Counted from the stretch's first letter, positions 8,827 to 17,755 are shown. The stretch: DNA of 64,000 nucleotides from Alteromonas sp. KC3 (GCF_016756315.1 NZ_AP024235.1:4402001-4466000); one strand, 5' to 3'. Notes: generated by a model not told the origin, from the letters alone. Numbers and translations are program-made.

Positions 8827-10429
8827 AGTTCCACACCTCACTAATACGCTTACCGTCTTTTTCAATATAAGCGCGCATATCTACGGTTTGCTTTTCTTTG
8901 GGTTTTACCAAAAACGTGGCGCGCCATTCTTGCCCATCGGCTACGGCATACAGTCTTTGATCGGAAATGGTTCCGTTAGCGCCTTGTACAACAAGCTTCA
9001 TCGCTTGGTCGTCAAAAGAGGTATCTTGAGGCGCTGTGAAATCAACGCTGAATTGGCGGGTAGTCGACAGCTTGTCGTTCTTAAATTCATCCCCTGGCAG
9101 TACCGCTTTGCCTTGGCGAGTGCGTACAACTGACGCAAGTTCACTTACAAATGGATTTTGTTCTACTGTGCTCAATTGATAAGAAAAATACAGAGATTCC
9201 CCTGCATTAAAAGGCGTTTCTGGAGTCCAGAATGCAACAATATTGTCGTGAATTTCTGATTTGGTTGGGATCTCAACCACTTCGAGGCGGCCTTTGTCAA
9301 AGCCAGCTTCAGGCGTTACCCACAAGCCAGGGCGAAGATGATAGTTGGCTTCTGCATCAAGATAATTATCCCATTCTGCGTCGCGTTGCAGCATGCCGAA
9401 GCCTTTGGGAGCAGTGTCACTCAATGAAGTAACTTGTAAACGCGCTGGGTTAGTTAGCGGGCGCCAGATTTCTTCTCCCGCGTGCGTTACCATTAATACG
9501 CCATCACTATCGTGAACCTCTGGTCGATAGTCGTCGATACGTCCTTGCGTGTTTTCACCATACAAAAACATACTGGTAAACGGTGCAACCCCCAACTTTG
9601 CCACATCTTCACGCGCAAACAGCCAGCTTTCTACCTTTACGCGAGTATCTATACCAGGCTCAATAACAAACTTATATGCACCTGCTACCGACGGGCTCTC
9701 TAACCGAGCGTAAATCGTAATAGGCTGACCATCGCTTGGCTCAATCACCCAGAACTCAGTGAAATGCGGAAACTCTTCGCCCTTGGCAAGTGCAGTATCT
9801 ATAGCCAATCCACGCGCAGAAATGCCGTAAACTTGGTTTTTACCCACTAAACGAAAATATGATGCACCTAAAAAAACAGCGAATTCGTCCTTGTACTCGT
9901 TATTTTTAATGGGGTAGTGAACACGAAAACCTGCAAATCCAGACTTTTCATCGGTAAGACCAGCCAACGCTTGCGCACTACCATCGTACTTAAACATAGC
10001 ACTATCAAAAGGAAGGCGAGTCGGTGTATTGTCAGCACCTATAGTGTGAATAGTGACTGGGTATTCGTACAGAAAGCCAGGGTGAAAAAACTGCAGTTCG
10101 TAATCGTTTTCTCCACGCCATAAACTAGCCTCACTATCGAAACGAATAGAACGATAGGTGGTGTAATCAATTTCCTTAAGCTTAGTGTCAAGGCCGTGGT
10201 CATCCTGCTCGTAGTCTTCTTTTGCTGAAGCACGCGCAGCATCAATGACTGACTGTAGTACTGGCGAAGACTTTTGCGGTTGATTTGCATCACTGACCTC
10301 AACCGCCCATGCGCTTTGCTTTAAAGCACCAATAAACATTAAAGACAGTACACTTGCCATCGACACAAGCGTATGTGTTAGCGCTTGTGAGGTAAAACCT
10401 TTTGTTGAAAATAAAACTGGCTTAGCCAT
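8804..10429 (-). CDS. opgG: Glucans biosynthesis protein OpgG (MdoG)
   Basis: Periplasmic partner of OpgH, required for making branched osmoregulated periplasmic glucans. 541 residues. A long N-terminal signal sequence (about residues 1-43, ending SAWAVE) is followed by the beta-sandwich MdoG domain with features such as IDYTTYRSIRF, FHPGF, HYP, GASYFR and the FWVIEPSDG segment. A C-terminal Ig-like domain ends EVWNYVYQPQQ. The ATG at 10429 was chosen over the open frame to 10471 because AAGGAG lies upstream and it begins the signal peptide. First gene of the opgGH operon. Confidence 0.92.
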   Translation of the reverse strand: MAKPVLFSTKGFTSQALTHTLVSMASVLSLMFIGALKQSAWAVEVSDANQPQKSSPVLQSVIDAARASAKEDYEQDDHGLDTKLKEIDYTTYRSIRFDSEASLWRGENDYELQFFHPGFLYEYPVTIHTIGADNTPTRLPFDSAMFKYDGSAQALAGLTDEKSGFAGFRVHYPIKNNEYKDEFAVFLGASYFRLVGKNQVYGISARGLAIDTALAKGEEFPHFTEFWVIEPSDGQPITIYARLESPSVAGAYKFVIEPGIDTRVKVESWLFAREDVAKLGVAPFTSMFLYGENTQGRIDDYRPEVHDSDGVLMVTHAGEEIWRPLTNPARLQVTSLSDTAPKGFGMLQRDAEWDNYLDAEANYHLRPGLWVTPEAGFDKGRLEVVEIPTKSEIHDNIVAFWTPETPFNAGESLYFSYQLSTVEQNPFVSELASVVRTRQGKAVLPGDEFKNDKLSTTRQFSVDFTAPQDTSFDDQAMKLVVQGANGTISDQRLYAVADGQEWRATFLVKPKEKQTVDMRAYIEKDGKRISEVWNYVYQPQQ

Positions 10430-11020
10430 TTGTCCTCTCCTTATGAAAACAACGGTTACCGATGTGGGCAAAACACCTCATTCGCCAACGTTAAGAAAAG
10501 CGCTCTCTTCCTTTCTTATTCGTCGTGCCTTGCTCGCCTTGTCACTGATGAAGTAGATAAAGTGCTGTGAATCCCAATCCAGTCAAATGGGAAGTGGGGA
10601 TAGGCGAACATTCGATAACATGCGTAGTTATTGAACAAAAGGCTGAGCAAAAGATGTTCCAATGCGCTAGGGGAGTGTATTAATTTAAAAAAAAGATTAT
10701 TTAACAAATGGTTACATGATAAACATTCGATAATAGATGCAAGCAAAATGCTTAGTGAAGATAGTGAACACAGAAACCACGCCCAAAAGTGTTGTTTTTT
10801 AGCGACAGTTCTTATTTGTACTTCGAGGTAATAGGGTCGAAATGCGCTTTAACAGCGTCCTCAACATTCATTTCCTACCGAAAATTAACATTTAATATCA
10901 AATACTTAAAAACAAACCGTTCCTTTTCATATGTAAGTTGGCAAAGCCTTTGCACTCACCAGATAACGATAAGTTAGCGCTTGTTTCTTCCATACGGGTT
11001 GGCACAAGCACAAACGGTAT
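10430..11020. other. Intergenic region, no gene seen
   Basis: About 600 bases between divergently transcribed opgG and the outer-membrane barrel gene. Short frames exist in it, but none has a signal of coding (ribosome site plus sensible composition), so I read it as regulatory and spacer DNA carrying both promoters. It is AT-rich, especially 10,660-10,930. I could not assign a specific promoter. Confidence 0.5.
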
Positions 11021-11052
11021 GCATTGTTTTGAATGTATAAGCAAAACAATGC
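11021..11052 (+). promoter_or_regulatory. Perfect inverted repeat in the leader of the barrel gene
   Basis: GCATTGTTTT (11021-11030) and AAAACAATGC (11043-11052) are perfect complements around a 12-base spacer, 26 bases before the start codon. It could be an operator or, if transcribed, a stem-loop in the 5' leader. Confidence 0.5.
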
Positions 11053-11078
11053 CACTGTGAATATTAAGGAGTTATCAC

Positions 11079-11630
11079 ATGCGTAAAGCAATCACACTAT
11101 TGGCCGCACTTACTGCTGCAACACTGCCTCTTTCTGCGATGGCAGATAAGCCTGACTGGCGTTACGTTGAAGGTGGTTACACTAAAATGGACTTCGACGG
11201 TAATGAATCATTTGAACCAGACGGCCTTACCATCAACGGTAAATACCTGCTTAACAGTAATTGGTATCTTAATGGCGAATACAGCTTCTTTGAAGAAGGT
11301 AACTTTGACTTTGACACGCTGACGCTAGGTGCAGGCTATCGCCTTCCCGTTAATGCAACAACTGATGCATACTTCGGCGCAAACCTAGAACGCGTGGACG
11401 GCGACTTCGATGACGAAACAGGCTATAGCATTAACGCTGGTCTTCGCTCAATGATTACCGAACAGGTCGAGCTAGCAGGTGAAGTAGGTTACTACGATGT
11501 AGATGACGGTGAAGCGACGTTTAAGGTGGGCGCAAACTATTACATTACGCCGCAGTGGGCCGTAGGCGCTAACTATGAAGTTATTGACGACTGGGACATT
11601 ATGCAAGTCACCGCTCGTTACGCGTTTTAA
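11079..11630 (+). CDS. Small outer-membrane beta-barrel protein
   Basis: A 183-residue exported protein. Residues 1-22 form a signal peptide (cut near AMADKP). The rest is a chain of alternating amphipathic strands (VEGGYTKMDF, INGKYLL, WYLNGEYSFF, TLTLGAGYRL, DAYFGANLERV, YSINAGLRSM and so on), ending in the terminal aromatic pattern VTARYAF, which is the C-terminal signature recognised by the BAM machinery. The size suggests an eight-stranded barrel like the OmpX/OmpW/Ail group. The loops and turns are acidic, common in marine bacteria. AAGGAG sits 7 bases before the ATG. Specific function unknown. Confidence 0.8.
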   Translation: MRKAITLLAALTAATLPLSAMADKPDWRYVEGGYTKMDFDGNESFEPDGLTINGKYLLNSNWYLNGEYSFFEEGNFDFDTLTLGAGYRLPVNATTDAYFGANLERVDGDFDDETGYSINAGLRSMITEQVELAGEVGYYDVDDGEATFKVGANYYITPQWAVGANYEVIDDWDIMQVTARYAF

Positions 11631-11654
11631 GCCTTCCTCTCCTCAGGCAGGTTA

Positions 11655-11685
11655 GCCGGGTTGCTCGACCCGGCGTTTTTGTTTT
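11655..11685 (+). terminator. Intrinsic terminator of the barrel gene
   Basis: GCCGGGT (11655-11661) pairs with ACCCGGC (11668-11674) around a 6-base loop, followed by a T-rich run. Confidence 0.85.
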
Positions 11686-11687
11686 AT

Positions 11688-11915
11688 CTACTCTTCGCCA
11701 GCTTGAATATCTTCTTTGCGCTTAATATCAACACTTTCATGAAGTTCTGAGTAAACCAACACCGCCTCGCCCGACTTTAGTCGTTTAAGCACTTGCTGCA
11801 CTTTAACGTCAAGAGACACTTCTTGTTCGCCATAGTCCGTTCCCTCGCGAAGTACAAACGATTCAGCCAAGCTATACAGCGTATCGGCTTCTAGCGCATC
11901 AATTGGGATAATCAT
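11688..11915 (-). CDS. yheU: YheU family protein (UPF0270)
   Basis: A 75-residue cytoplasmic protein matching the YheU/UPF0270 family: it opens [13 protein letters not shown] and contains [10 protein letters not shown] and [17 protein letters not shown], the conserved stretches of this family. Function is unknown. It lies downstream of yheT on the same strand, the same neighbour pair as in E. coli, with a 53-base gap, so it is probably the last gene of the yheS-yheT-yheU block. Confidence 0.88.
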   Translation of the reverse strand: MIIPIDALEADTLYSLAESFVLREGTDYGEQEVSLDVKVQQVLKRLKSGEAVLVYSELHESVDIKRKEDIQAGEE

Positions 11916-11968
11916 ACAACCTCCGGTAGGTCTACGTTAACACTATCAATGGTGTTCATGACAAGTCG

Positions 11969-13000
11969 CTACTTTGAGTAACTGCAGGTACTGTCAACAG
12001 GTAACACTTCACTCACAAAACGTTTAACGCGCTCATGCAGCCACACTTTAGGATTGAGCATAGAGCCTTGCATGAAGCCCACATGACCACCTCTCTCACT
12101 CAACTCAACGGTCACATTGCGCGCTAGTTCTTCTTCTTTAGGCACAATTAAATGGTTCATAAACGGATCGTCGATGCTGTGAAGCACTAAAGTAGGACAG
12201 TGAATAGCGCTTAAGAAATGGTACGCACTACACTTTTCGTAATAGTCTTGGGCATCAGCAAAGCCGTGTAGTGGCGCCGTAATCTTCTCATCAAACTGCG
12301 TAAAACTGGTCATGCTATCCACATCGCTTTTGGTCAATTGGATCAATTTGCGATAGTCGATGTATTCCATTTTTTTGCGTAGCGTGTTTTTCATGCTCGT
12401 GAGTAAATACTTCTGATATACCCGTGAAAAACCTTGGTTAATCGACTTAGCACACTCAGAGAGCTTTAACGGCGACGAAATAGCAACAGCGGCTTTAAGC
12501 CAACGCTGTGCGGGGTTTTCTCCCAATAATTTGAGCAACATGTTTCCCCCTAATGAGAAGCCAATTGCGACTTTAGGGATACGGGGAAATTTGTCATGAA
12601 GCCATTGTAAAAAGAAGCTGGGATCTTCAGTCTCACCACTGTGGTAGGCGCGAGCTTTTAAATTAGGCACACCACTACAACCGCGATAATGCATCATCAC
12701 TACCTGCCAGCCATTAACCGATAACTGTGCCATCATATCGTTGGCGTAATGAGATTTGATGCTACCCTCTAAACCGTGAAATAGCACCACGATCCCAGAC
12801 GTCTCTTGTGGCTTTGGCCCCCATGCAACGTCAACAAAATCATCATCAGGTAATGTGAGTCGCTCCATTTCGTAAGAAAGGGGAAGACGTTTTTGAATAA
12901 AGCGCGGCCATATTGTTTGCACATGACGATTTTTGGCCCACCCTGGCACTTTGAAGCTGCTTTTAACTATTTTTCCATGCGATAGCGCTGATTTACTCAT
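11969..13000 (-). CDS. yheT: YheT family alpha/beta hydrolase
   Basis: A 343-residue alpha/beta-hydrolase of the YheT/EMB8 family, probably an esterase with unknown substrate. The oxyanion-side motif FHGLEGS is near residue 74, the nucleophile elbow GFSLGG places the catalytic Ser at 149, the acid is in HSIDDPF and the His in GGHVGFM. RPGCSG-like MHYRGCSG is the family's conserved loop. A TTG-started frame extends to 13039, but the ATG at 13000 gives the usual YheT start before KVPGWAKNRHVQTIWP. It follows the TIGR02444 gene by 19 bases. Confidence 0.88.
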   Translation of the reverse strand: MSKSALSHGKIVKSSFKVPGWAKNRHVQTIWPRFIQKRLPLSYEMERLTLPDDDFVDVAWGPKPQETSGIVVLFHGLEGSIKSHYANDMMAQLSVNGWQVVMMHYRGCSGVPNLKARAYHSGETEDPSFFLQWLHDKFPRIPKVAIGFSLGGNMLLKLLGENPAQRWLKAAVAISSPLKLSECAKSINQGFSRVYQKYLLTSMKNTLRKKMEYIDYRKLIQLTKSDVDSMTSFTQFDEKITAPLHGFADAQDYYEKCSAYHFLSAIHCPTLVLHSIDDPFMNHLIVPKEEELARNVTVELSERGGHVGFMQGSMLNPKVWLHERVKRFVSEVLPVDSTCSYSK

Positions 13001-13019
13001 TCTGTTTCTTATGTTTTTG

Positions 13020-13526
13020 TTACGGTAATTGGTTAACAACTAGACTTATTAGGCGACGCGCTTCGCTACTCTCTCTTAAGCCATAAGCATTAATGAATGC
13101 AGCGATAGAGGCGTTAAATACATTACCAGCTTGAACTTGTGGCGGTAAACAACTCACTTCTTCGGCATTAAACGCAGTGATCATGTCGTTCTGCTGCGCC
13201 CTTTCTAGAGCCAGTTCTTCTGCTTTTAATGCCTCGTAATGTGCACTGTCGCCACCTTTTTCAGGGTGGGCGGCTTTGCGAAGAGCGCGATGTGCTACCA
13301 ATTTCGCTTCGCTCGTTGACGTCGACACTATAACGTTTTTTAGCTGGCTTAAGTTTATGATGGCATTATTTTCCAAACACCAGCATACAAGCAAGAGAAC
13401 GTTTACATTTACGCCATGGTTATCTTGAAGTACTAACGCTAAAGGTGCGATATCCGCAGAGGTATAACGACTTACACTGTATTGCCAAAACGTGTTTGCA
13501 TCGAGTTTAGGCGTTGGCGCTGTCAT
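13020..13526 (-). CDS. TIGR02444 family protein (DUF2390)
   Basis: A 168-residue all-helical cytoplasmic protein of the TIGR02444/DUF2390 family, whose function is not known. Visible family stretches are FWQYSVSRY near the N-terminus, VNVLLLVCWC in the middle and the conserved RALRKAAH. The ATG at 13526 overlaps the 3' end of yheS by 20 bases, which favours it over the longer open frame to 13562 and suggests coupled translation. It sits between yheS and yheT, a common arrangement in Alteromonadales and pseudomonads. Confidence 0.8.
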   Translation of the reverse strand: MTAPTPKLDANTFWQYSVSRYTSADIAPLALVLQDNHGVNVNVLLLVCWCLENNAIINLSQLKNVIVSTSTSEAKLVAHRALRKAAHPEKGGDSAHYEALKAEELALERAQQNDMITAFNAEEVSCLPPQVQAGNVFNASIAAFINAYGLRESSEARRLISLVVNQLP

Positions 13527-15459
13527 AAGCTTCTCGCTCCAATTCAATTTGCTCTTGCGCATCTAGCCACGCCATTTCTTCTTCTTCTAACTGCTGCTTT
13601 AATTTGGTTTGCTTATCAAGTAACTGCATCAACGTTGATTTGTTTTCTTCGTTGTAAAGCGCAGTATCAGACAGCGACGCTTCAACATCATTAAGTGCAG
13701 CAGTGTGTTTTTCCATGGCCTTTTCGTGCTTTTCTACTGCTTTTTTATATGGTGCTATCTTCTGTCTAAATTCTGCTTCGCGGCGCTTTTCTTCTTTACG
13801 GTCAATTTTACGCTCTGGCTTACTTTGATCACCTGCTGTTTTAAGCGCTTCCTCTTTCGCGTCGCTATTTGCCTTTGCTTTTTCTGCAGCCTGTTGCTTC
13901 AAGATCCAATCGCGGTAGTCGTCTAAGTCTCCACTGAATGGCTCAACCGCACCACTGTCCACTAAGTAAAAGTCTTCACACACTGAAGACAATAAGAAAC
14001 GATCGTGCGAAACCAGTACCATGGCACCTTCAAACCCCTGAAGCGCGATATTTAGTGCATGGCGCATTTCAAGATCTAAATGGTTGGTCGGTTCATCGAG
14101 AAGCAATAGATTAGGCTTTTGATAAACAATAAGGGCAAGTACCAAGCGCGCTTTTTCGCCACCCGACATAGGGGCAACTGGCGCTAGTGCCTCATCGCCG
14201 TTAAAGCCAAAACCACCAAGATAGTCACGAAGTTGTTGTTCTGTTGCTTTTTCATCTATTCGCTGTAAGTGCAACAACGGCGTAGCGTTGGCATCAAGTG
14301 TTTCCAGCTGATGCTGCGCAAAATAGCCTATCTTAAGCCCCTTGGCCGTATTGAATATGCCCTGTTTGGGCGCATGTACGCCAGCAAGGAGTTTAATTAA
14401 TGTTGATTTACCTTGACCATTTCGCCCCAATAGACCGATACGACTACCCGGTACTAAATTGAGCTTCACATGCTCTAACACAATGTGATTTTCATAGCCG
14501 AGCTGGATATTTTCCATCTGCACCAAAGGATTCGGTAATGCCGTAGGGGCAGCAAAGGCAAAACTAAATGGGCTCGCCATGTGCGCTGGCAATAACACTT
14601 CCATTTTTTCTAACTGCTTGATACGACTTTGAGCCTGCTTAGCCTTACTCGCCTTAGCCTTAAATCGGGTAATAAATGAATTGAGATGAGCGACCTTTGC
14701 CTGTTGCTTTTCATACTCTAAGTTTTGCAAGCGAATGCGTTCAGCGCGTTGAGTTTCGTAAGCAGAATAGTTGCCGGTGTACGTGATCAGTTTTTGATGT
14801 TCAACGCTAACGATTTGAGCAACGGTGTTATCAATGAATGCTTTATCGTGAGAAATTAATAGCAATGTACCGTTATAGCGCTGTAACCATTTCTCAAGCC
14901 AAATTACCGCATCTAAATCTAAGTGGTTTGTTGGCTCATCCAGCAATAATAGGTCTGACGGACACAAAAGTGCTTGCGCCAAATTTAAGCGCATACGCCA
15001 TCCACCTGAAAAGTCGGTAACAGGTGCGCTAAGCTGTTGATTGGTAAATCCAAGTCCAGACAAAATAGTGGCAGCGCGAGACTCAACATCGTACGCGCCA
15101 GCTTGCTCTAGTTGACCATGTAGCTGGCCTATTTGCACGCCGTCTTCACGGGCTTCTGCTTCAGCCAATTGAGCTTGAAGTGCACGTAAGTGTTTATCGC
15201 CATCAATCACGTAGTCAATTGCACTACGATCAGATGCAGGTGTCTCCTGCGCGACACTCACTATGCGCCAATCGCTTGGAACACTGCAATTGCCAGCATC
15301 TACACTTAACTCATTTCTCAGAAGTGCAAAGAGCGTAGATTTACCGCATCCGTTACTCCCAATAAGCGCTACTTTATGGCCAGGGAATACCTGCATAGAC
15401 GCGTCTTCTAGCAGCATTTTGCGGCCGCGAAGCAATGAAACGTTAGAAAGCTTGATCAT
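13507..15459 (-). CDS. yheS: ABC-F type ATP-binding protein YheS
   Basis: A soluble twin-ATPase of the ABC-F family, which act on ribosomes as translation factors rather than as transporters. Two ABC cassettes are visible: Walker A GSNGCGKST (34-42) with FSGGWRMR signature and LLLLDEPTNHLD, then GRNGQGKST with MSGGEKARL and a second LLLLDEPTNHLD. The linker between them is lysine-rich and helical. The C-terminus (about 530-650) is a charged coiled coil. 650 residues is the usual YheS length. First gene of the yheS-TIGR02444-yheT-yheU run, divergent from yheV. Confidence 0.92.
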   Translation of the reverse strand: MIKLSNVSLLRGRKMLLEDASMQVFPGHKVALIGSNGCGKSTLFALLRNELSVDAGNCSVPSDWRIVSVAQETPASDRSAIDYVIDGDKHLRALQAQLAEAEAREDGVQIGQLHGQLEQAGAYDVESRAATILSGLGFTNQQLSAPVTDFSGGWRMRLNLAQALLCPSDLLLLDEPTNHLDLDAVIWLEKWLQRYNGTLLLISHDKAFIDNTVAQIVSVEHQKLITYTGNYSAYETQRAERIRLQNLEYEKQQAKVAHLNSFITRFKAKASKAKQAQSRIKQLEKMEVLLPAHMASPFSFAFAAPTALPNPLVQMENIQLGYENHIVLEHVKLNLVPGSRIGLLGRNGQGKSTLIKLLAGVHAPKQGIFNTAKGLKIGYFAQHQLETLDANATPLLHLQRIDEKATEQQLRDYLGGFGFNGDEALAPVAPMSGGEKARLVLALIVYQKPNLLLLDEPTNHLDLEMRHALNIALQGFEGAMVLVSHDRFLLSSVCEDFYLVDSGAVEPFSGDLDDYRDWILKQQAAEKAKANSDAKEEALKTAGDQSKPERKIDRKEEKRREAEFRQKIAPYKKAVEKHEKAMEKHTAALNDVEASLSDTALYNEENKSTLMQLLDKQTKLKQQLEEEEMAWLDAQEQIELEREAYDSANA

Positions 15460-15600
15460 GAATTACCTGCGATGAACAACTGAGGGCGCGTATAATACCA
15501 GTTAGTACAAGCATTACACAGCTTTCGTCTGATGACGTTTATTCACTCGCATAATAACAAAAACTTGGGGGAATAGCTGATCAGTAACGCCTGTTTAACG

Positions 15601-15606
15601 TATAAT
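15601..15606 (+). promoter_or_regulatory. Candidate -10 box for yheV
   Basis: A perfect TATAAT 28 bases upstream of the yheV ATG. A matching -35 hexamer is weak (TGATCA at 17-18 bases spacing), so this is a tentative promoter. Confidence 0.4.
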
Positions 15607-15634
15607 ACGTGCGAATTTCCACAAAGGTGTATGT

Positions 15635-15841
15635 ATGTCAAACCGCGTAAGACGTCGCTTTGTTGCAGGAGCAACCTGCCCTAAATGCCAGGAGCAAGAT
15701 ACTATTTCGCTCTATTTTGAGAATAACGTGGAAAAGTTAGAGTGTGTTGCGTGTGGTTATCACGAAGCCCAAACTGACGAAAAAGTCAGTGCAGTAACAC
15801 GTGCAAACGAAGACGTTATCGGTATTTTTAAACCACACTAG
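15635..15841 (+). CDS. yheV: YheV family putative zinc ribbon protein
   Basis: A 68-residue protein with a four-cysteine zinc ribbon: CPKC near residues 18-21 and CVAC near 38-41. The N-terminus RVRRRFVAGATCPKC and the tail DVIGIFKPH match the YheV/TIGR02443 family of unknown function. It is divergent from yheS, as in related genomes. AAGGTGT is upstream of the ATG. Confidence 0.88.
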   Translation: MSNRVRRRFVAGATCPKCQEQDTISLYFENNVEKLECVACGYHEAQTDEKVSAVTRANEDVIGIFKPH

Positions 15842-15904
15842 TACGTAATCTTTTCAAAATGCTGCGTAGAAGTCACATACTGCAGGCATGTGAAAAGTGC
15901 GATA

Positions 15905-15938
15905 AAGAAGTGTGAACATGTTATCGTTCACACTTCTT
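15905..15938. terminator. Long perfect hairpin between yheV and the bacteriocin-like pair
   Basis: AAGAAGTGTGAAC pairs perfectly with GTTCACACTTCTT (13 bp, 8-base loop) between convergent genes. It likely ends transcription of both, although only the minus-strand side has a short T-rich tail. Confidence 0.65.
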
Positions 15939-15943
15939 AAACA

Positions 15944-16138
15944 TTAGGTCTCGCTTTTTGAGCGCTTCAATAGCAGCCACCTCGTGGCCACAAACACCAG
16001 TCCCGTAACACCTCCTGAAACGAAATAGGTAGCTAGTTTGACATTGTCAGACATACGTTCAATAACATCACCAAGTATGTAAAGCTGTAATAAGCCTGCG
16101 ACAACACTTACCAAAAATGCCCAAAAAACGATAGCCAT
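15944..16138 (-). CDS. Small two-helix membrane protein, candidate immunity protein
   Basis: A 64-residue protein with two hydrophobic helices (about residues 2-22 and 38-57), separated by a short polar stretch (DVIERMSDN), and a basic tail (LLLKRSKSET). I do not recognise a family. Its ATG is one base after the stop of the double-glycine peptide gene upstream, so the two must be co-transcribed and are probably translationally coupled. Small basic multi-helix membrane proteins encoded directly after bacteriocin genes are commonly their immunity proteins; that role here is inference from position and topology only. No clear ribosome site of its own is visible. Confidence 0.65.
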   Translation of the reverse strand: MAIVFWAFLVSVVAGLLQLYILGDVIERMSDNVKLATYFVSGGVTGLVFVATRWLLLKRSKSET

Positions 16139-16139
16139 G

Positions 16140-16343
16140 TTAGTCAGTCCACATAACGTCAAACATGTATGCTACAGCAGCACCCACGCCGCCGCCCAGC
16201 ATGCCCATTGGGCCAGAGAAACTGCCCGCGACTGCACCGCCTAATGTGTTGGCGAAAAGCGCCCCCATTTCGAAGTCGCCCCAGCAGTATTCAGCACAAC
16301 CGCCGCTTACCATCGTAATTTCGTTCATTTGTAGTTGTTGCAT
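16140..16343 (-). CDS. Bacteriocin/microcin-like peptide precursor with double-glycine leader
   Basis: A 67-residue precursor. Residues 1-15 (MQQLQMNEITMVSGG) form a classic double-glycine leader with Leu, Glu-Ile and Val-Ser-Gly-Gly at the usual spacing, which is recognised and cut by C39-peptidase ABC exporters. Cleavage would release a 52-residue peptide with cysteines at positions 1 and 5, eleven glycines, and a glycine-zipper hydrophobic stretch (GGAVAGSFSGPMGMLGGGVG), as in class IIb bacteriocins and class II microcins. AAGGAAAG lies 7 bases before this ATG; the longer open frame to 16454 has no such support. No exporter gene is in the window, so export would depend on one elsewhere. 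Confidence 0.75.
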   Translation of the reverse strand: MQQLQMNEITMVSGGCAEYCWGDFEMGALFANTLGGAVAGSFSGPMGMLGGGVGAAVAYMFDVMWTD

Positions 16344-16586
16344 TGTTCTTTCCTTAGATACAAGTCGTAGCCTGATTGCTACCTGTAAAGCATGGCATAA
16401 CACAGGCAAAAATGAACCTGATCTTACGCCTAGAATTTTGCGCAATTCACTCATTGCTTAGCGCGTGTGGTGAGCAAACTCGCTTTAGGTACAGTTCTTG
16501 AAGGCTTTAGGACAACACATTGGGATTTAAAACGATGAACCAATTTAAATCCCAGTTCCTTATACGTAACGAGAAGGCGAACAGTG

Positions 16587-17687
16587 ATGAGTAGGACACG
16601 CGTTGTTACCATGTTACTTGCCGTGCTAATCACGCTTGGAGCTGTGCGCGTCAGTTTACCTTATGCGGTAGCGTGGTATATCAACAATACATTGAGCCAG
16701 CCAGGCAATTACGATGGCCGAGTGGGTGATGTTGACCTTATGTTATGGCGAGGTGCGTACAGCCTTGAACACGTATTGCTATACAAGGCGAATGGCGAAG
16801 TAGACCGCCCGTTATTTAAAGCCGACTATGTCGAATTTACGCTTTCTTGGACACAACTATTAGACGGTGCAGCAGTAGGTCGCGTGGTGGTTAATTCGCC
16901 TGAGATAAACTTTATTGACAGTAATGCCAGCGAAAAACGTCAGTCTGGTAAGAACGAAAATTGGCTCTCTATTGCCGATCAGCTATTTCCATTACGCATT
17001 GATAAACTAGCGATAAACAATGGCAAAGTTGCTTTTTATAACCCTGATACCACCCCCGCTATTGATATTTCACTGCATGATATTCAACTTGAGCTTAATA
17101 ACCTTGTAAACAGCGATAGATTGTCAGATACACGAGTGGCCACCGGTAAAGCAACTGGACAGACTGCAGAGCAAGGCACATTAACAGTAGACGCCAAACT
17201 TAATCCGGCTACCCATGCCCCCACTTTCGATATTGATATACACGCAGATAATGTGGGCTTGGTCAATTTTAAGAATCTATTAGACACTTACGCACCCTTT
17301 GACTTGGAAGCAGGCACAATGACACTTGCCGCTGAAATCGCGTCAAACGAAGGCAAAGTAAAAGGTTATGTGAAGCCCATCTTGCACAACGTAGAAGTGT
17401 TTAGCTGGAAAGGTGATATCCAGCAAGATGGCGATGGTTTTTTTGAAGGTAGTATTGAAGCCATTTCAGCATTAGTGACTGAGCTTTTCGAAAACCAAAG
17501 TAAAGATCAGATTGCAACGCGCATCCCCATTGAAGGTGATATTTCTGACCCAGAAGCGCAAACATGGGATGCCTTCACTGCTATTTTAAAAAACGCTTTT
17601 GTACAGGCCTTCAATGGTGATGTAGAAAAAACCATTGAGTTGGAAAGACTTGATGTTGATAAGTCACAACAAGAAAGCACAGACTAG
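16587..17687 (+). CDS. DUF748/AsmA-like envelope protein
   Basis: A 366-residue protein with one N-terminal membrane segment (about 6-27) and a large exported part. The sequence has the repetitive beta-strand style of AsmA/DUF748 proteins (VGDVDLMLWRGAYSLEHVLLY, FPLRIDKLAINNGKVAFYNP, IDISLHDIQLELNNL), a family now linked to lipid or envelope transport bridges. It ends with an acidic tail. The ATG at 16587 is preceded directly by a GTG in frame; either could be used. It is a shorter member of the family, standing alone between the bacteriocin-like pair and the slyX group. Function inferred only from the family. Confidence 0.7.
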   Translation: MSRTRVVTMLLAVLITLGAVRVSLPYAVAWYINNTLSQPGNYDGRVGDVDLMLWRGAYSLEHVLLYKANGEVDRPLFKADYVEFTLSWTQLLDGAAVGRVVVNSPEINFIDSNASEKRQSGKNENWLSIADQLFPLRIDKLAINNGKVAFYNPDTTPAIDISLHDIQLELNNLVNSDRLSDTRVATGKATGQTAEQGTLTVDAKLNPATHAPTFDIDIHADNVGLVNFKNLLDTYAPFDLEAGTMTLAAEIASNEGKVKGYVKPILHNVEVFSWKGDIQQDGDGFFEGSIEAISALVTELFENQSKDQIATRIPIEGDISDPEAQTWDAFTAILKNAFVQAFNGDVEKTIELERLDVDKSQQESTD

Positions 17688-17755
17688 GTTGTACACAATA
17701 CACCCGTGATTATACTGTGCTTTATCGCTCTAGCTCCTGCGAAAGATAAATACTT

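Noticed and set aside
10516..10977. Several 60-76 residue frames in the opgG-barrel gap
   Set aside because: They overlap each other on both strands, have no ribosome site and no protein-like composition.
16344..16454. N-terminal extension of the bacteriocin-like peptide
   Set aside because: It would bury the double-glycine leader inside the protein, while the internal ATG has AAGGAAAG at good spacing.
16165..16461. 98-residue plus-strand frame opposite the bacteriocin-like gene
   Set aside because: It is antisense to the double-glycine peptide, is Pro/Ala-biased as expected from the Gly-rich opposite strand, and has no ribosome site.
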